This document shows positions 12,117 to 13,499 of a DNA stretch of 13,499 bases, piece after piece. Below the pieces are notes generated by a model that saw only the letters and a program-made list of their open reading frames with translations, searched no databases and was not told the DNA's origin. A program made the translations under genes and the position numbers. The stretch's first letter is position 1, and the number at the start of each line of letters is the position of its first letter. Location: positions 1-13,499 of the forward strand of contig JAFPVN010000222.1 in NCBI GenBank assembly GCA_017395275.1, read 5' to 3'. Origin of the DNA: Candidatus Methanomethylophilaceae archaeon (GTDB lineage Archaea; Thermoplasmatota; Thermoplasmata; Methanomassiliicoccales; Methanomethylophilaceae).

Positions 12117-13499
12117 ATGGTTTCAAAGAAAAATGAGAAGCTCTTCATGGACGCAGTCCACAAGAAGTTCAAAGAGGAGCCCACTGAGCTCAACACCCAG
12201 TACTACTGCTTCGGCGGCTGGAGACAGTCCAAGAGCAAGAGGGAGTTCGTAGAGTCTGCGAACAAGATCGCAGCCAAGCGTGGCATCCCCATGATGAACC
12301 AGGACATCGGAGTTCCGCTCGGACAGAGGTCCTGGATGCCCTACCAGCTGTCGCACACCGACATCTACGTAGAGGTCGATGACCTGCACTGCATCAACAA
12401 CCCTGCAATCCAGCAGGCTTGGGATGACATCAGGAGGACCGTCCTCGTCGGTCTCGACTCCCCCCACGCCACCATCGAGAAGAGGCTGGGAAAGGAGGTT
12501 ACCCCTGAGACCATCAACGAGTACCTCTTCGCGGTCAACCACACCATGCCCGGAGGAGCAGTCGTTCAGGAGCACATGGCTGAGATCAACCCTGCACTCG
12601 CAGCGGACTCTTACGTCAAGATCTTCTCCGGAGACGACGAGCTCATTGACGAGATCGACCCCAGGTTCGTTATCGACATCAACAAGCTCTTCTCCAAGGA
12701 CCACGCAAAGCAGCTCAAGGCAGCGATCGGAAAGACTGTCATGCAGGCCGTCCGTGTCCCGACCATCGTCGGACGTGCAATGGACGGAGGAACCATCTCC
12801 AGGCACGCAGCAATGCAGATCTCGATGGCTTTCATCACCTCCTACAGGCTCGCAGCAGGAGAGGCAGCAATCGCAGACTTCGCGTACTCTGCAAAGCACC
12901 AGTGTATCAACATGGGAACCATGATGCCCGCAAGGCGTGCAAGGGGACCCAACGAGCCCGGAGGAATCCCCTTCGGATTCATGGCTGATATGGCACAGTC
13001 CGACCGTGTCCACCCTGAGGACCCCGGACGCGCAGCCCTTGAGGCAGTCGCACTCGGAGCAATCGTCTTCGACCAGATCTACCTCGGTGGATACATGTCC
13101 GGAGGAGTCGGATTCACCCAGTACGCTTCTGCAGCATACACCGACAACATCCTCGAGGACTACACCTACTACGCCATCGACTACATCAAGGACAAGTACG
13201 GCGGCCTCTGCAAGCTCGACCCCAACAACTTCGACGAGCTCATCAAGCTGGGAGACAACATCAACTCCTACGCTCTCGAGTCCTACGAGAAGTACCCTGC
13301 AGTCATGGAGACCCACTTCGGTGGATCCCAGAGGGCAACCGTCGCAGCAGCATCCACCGGTATCGCCGGATCCATGGCAACCGGTATCGCAGACTGCGGT
13401 GTCAACCTCTGGTACCTCTCGATGCTCCAGCACAAGGAGAGGGCAGGAAGGCTCGGATTCTACGGATACGACCTTCAGGACCAGTGCGGTTCCGCCAAC
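12117..13499 (+). CDS. mcrA: Methyl-coenzyme M reductase subunit alpha (McrA), 3' end outside window
   Basis: The first 461 codons of the alpha subunit (about 550 in the family), open to the window edge without a stop. Residues matching known modification sites are present: Lys260-His261 (N-methyl-His site), Arg273-Arg274 in PARRARGPNEPGG (5-methyl-Arg site), Gln405 in GGSQRATV (2-methyl-Gln site), Tyr449-Gly450 in LGFYGYDLQDQC (thioglycine site), Asp455 and Cys457. The active-site Phe333 and Tyr336 lie in GGVGFTQY. Sequence presence does not prove that each modification is made; thioglycine is expected because ycaO is nearby. It starts 5 bases after mcrG ends, with a GGAG site inside mcrG. 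Strong GCA/GGA codon bias. Confidence 0.98.
   Translation, partial: MVSKKNEKLFMDAVHKKFKEEPTELNTQYYCFGGWRQSKSKREFVESANKIAAKRGIPMMNQDIGVPLGQRSWMPYQLSHTDIYVEVDDLHCINNPAIQQAWDDIRRTVLVGLDSPHATIEKRLGKEVTPETINEYLFAVNHTMPGGAVVQEHMAEINPALAADSYVKIFSGDDELIDEIDPRFVIDINKLFSKDHAKQLKAAIGKTVMQAVRVPTIVGRAMDGGTISRHAAMQISMAFITSYRLAAGEAAIADFAYSAKHQCINMGTMMPARRARGPNEPGGIPFGFMADMAQSDRVHPEDPGRAALEAVALGAIVFDQIYLGGYMSGGVGFTQYASAAYTDNILEDYTYYAIDYIKDKYGGLCKLDPNNFDELIKLGDNINSYALESYEKYPAVMETHFGGSQRATVAAASTGIAGSMATGIADCGVNLWYLSMLQHKERAGRLGFYGYDLQDQCGSAN

Noticed and set aside
12123..13433. Minus-strand open frame of 436 codons opposite mcrA
   Set aside because: Antisense shadow of mcrA; Cys-, Gly- and Val-rich low-complexity translation without recognisable domains.

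Overview
The window reads as chromosomal DNA of a methanogenic archaeon, most likely of the order Methanomassiliicoccales (Thermoplasmata). The evidence is an mcrBDGA operon without mcrC between mcrD and mcrG, a RamA-type corrinoid-protein activator (a marker of methyl-dependent methanogenesis), an archaeal eL41 ribosomal protein, archaeal tRNAs including an intron-containing tRNA-Trp, and TATA boxes about 26 bases upstream of many start codons, which points to leaderless mRNAs. The genus is not resolvable from the sequence alone.

Layout. Positions 1-1152 hold a tyrosine recombinase flanked by AT-rich TTAAC repeats on the left and a possible 28-bp core-type site on the right. Positions 1241-2544 (minus strand) hold a two-gene operon of a DUF1638 protein and an Rrf2-family regulator, with a palindrome over its predicted transcription start. 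Divergent from it, 2622-4321 carries an RNA 2',3'-cyclic phosphodiesterase (ThpR), a low-molecular-weight protein tyrosine phosphatase and a six-helix membrane protein, closed by a hairpin terminator. Positions 4401-4963 are an RNA-rich block: tRNA-Arg(UCU), a 35-codon eL41 gene, and a tRNA-Trp whose 99-nt intron contains a well-formed C/D-box guide RNA aimed at the tRNA's own anticodon loop and stem.

From 5034 to the right edge nearly everything relates to methanogenesis: ramA (reductive activation of methyltransferase corrinoid proteins), a cysteine-rich DUF169 protein, an Lrp/AsnC regulator with a YcaO enzyme only 4 bases downstream, then a 254-bp intergenic/leader region and mcrB, mcrD, mcrG and mcrA. 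mcrA is cut by the window end after 461 codons.

How the parts fit: RamA keeps corrinoid methyl carriers in the Co(I) state so that methyl-CoM is made. MCR (McrABG) turns methyl-CoM plus CoB into methane. YcaO is expected to thioamidate the McrA glycine that lies 12 codons before the window edge, and McrD assists MCR. The substrate side, the installing enzyme and the target protein therefore lie within 8.5 kb. Promoter, operator, terminator and leader-fold calls are from reading by eye; no search or folding program was run.
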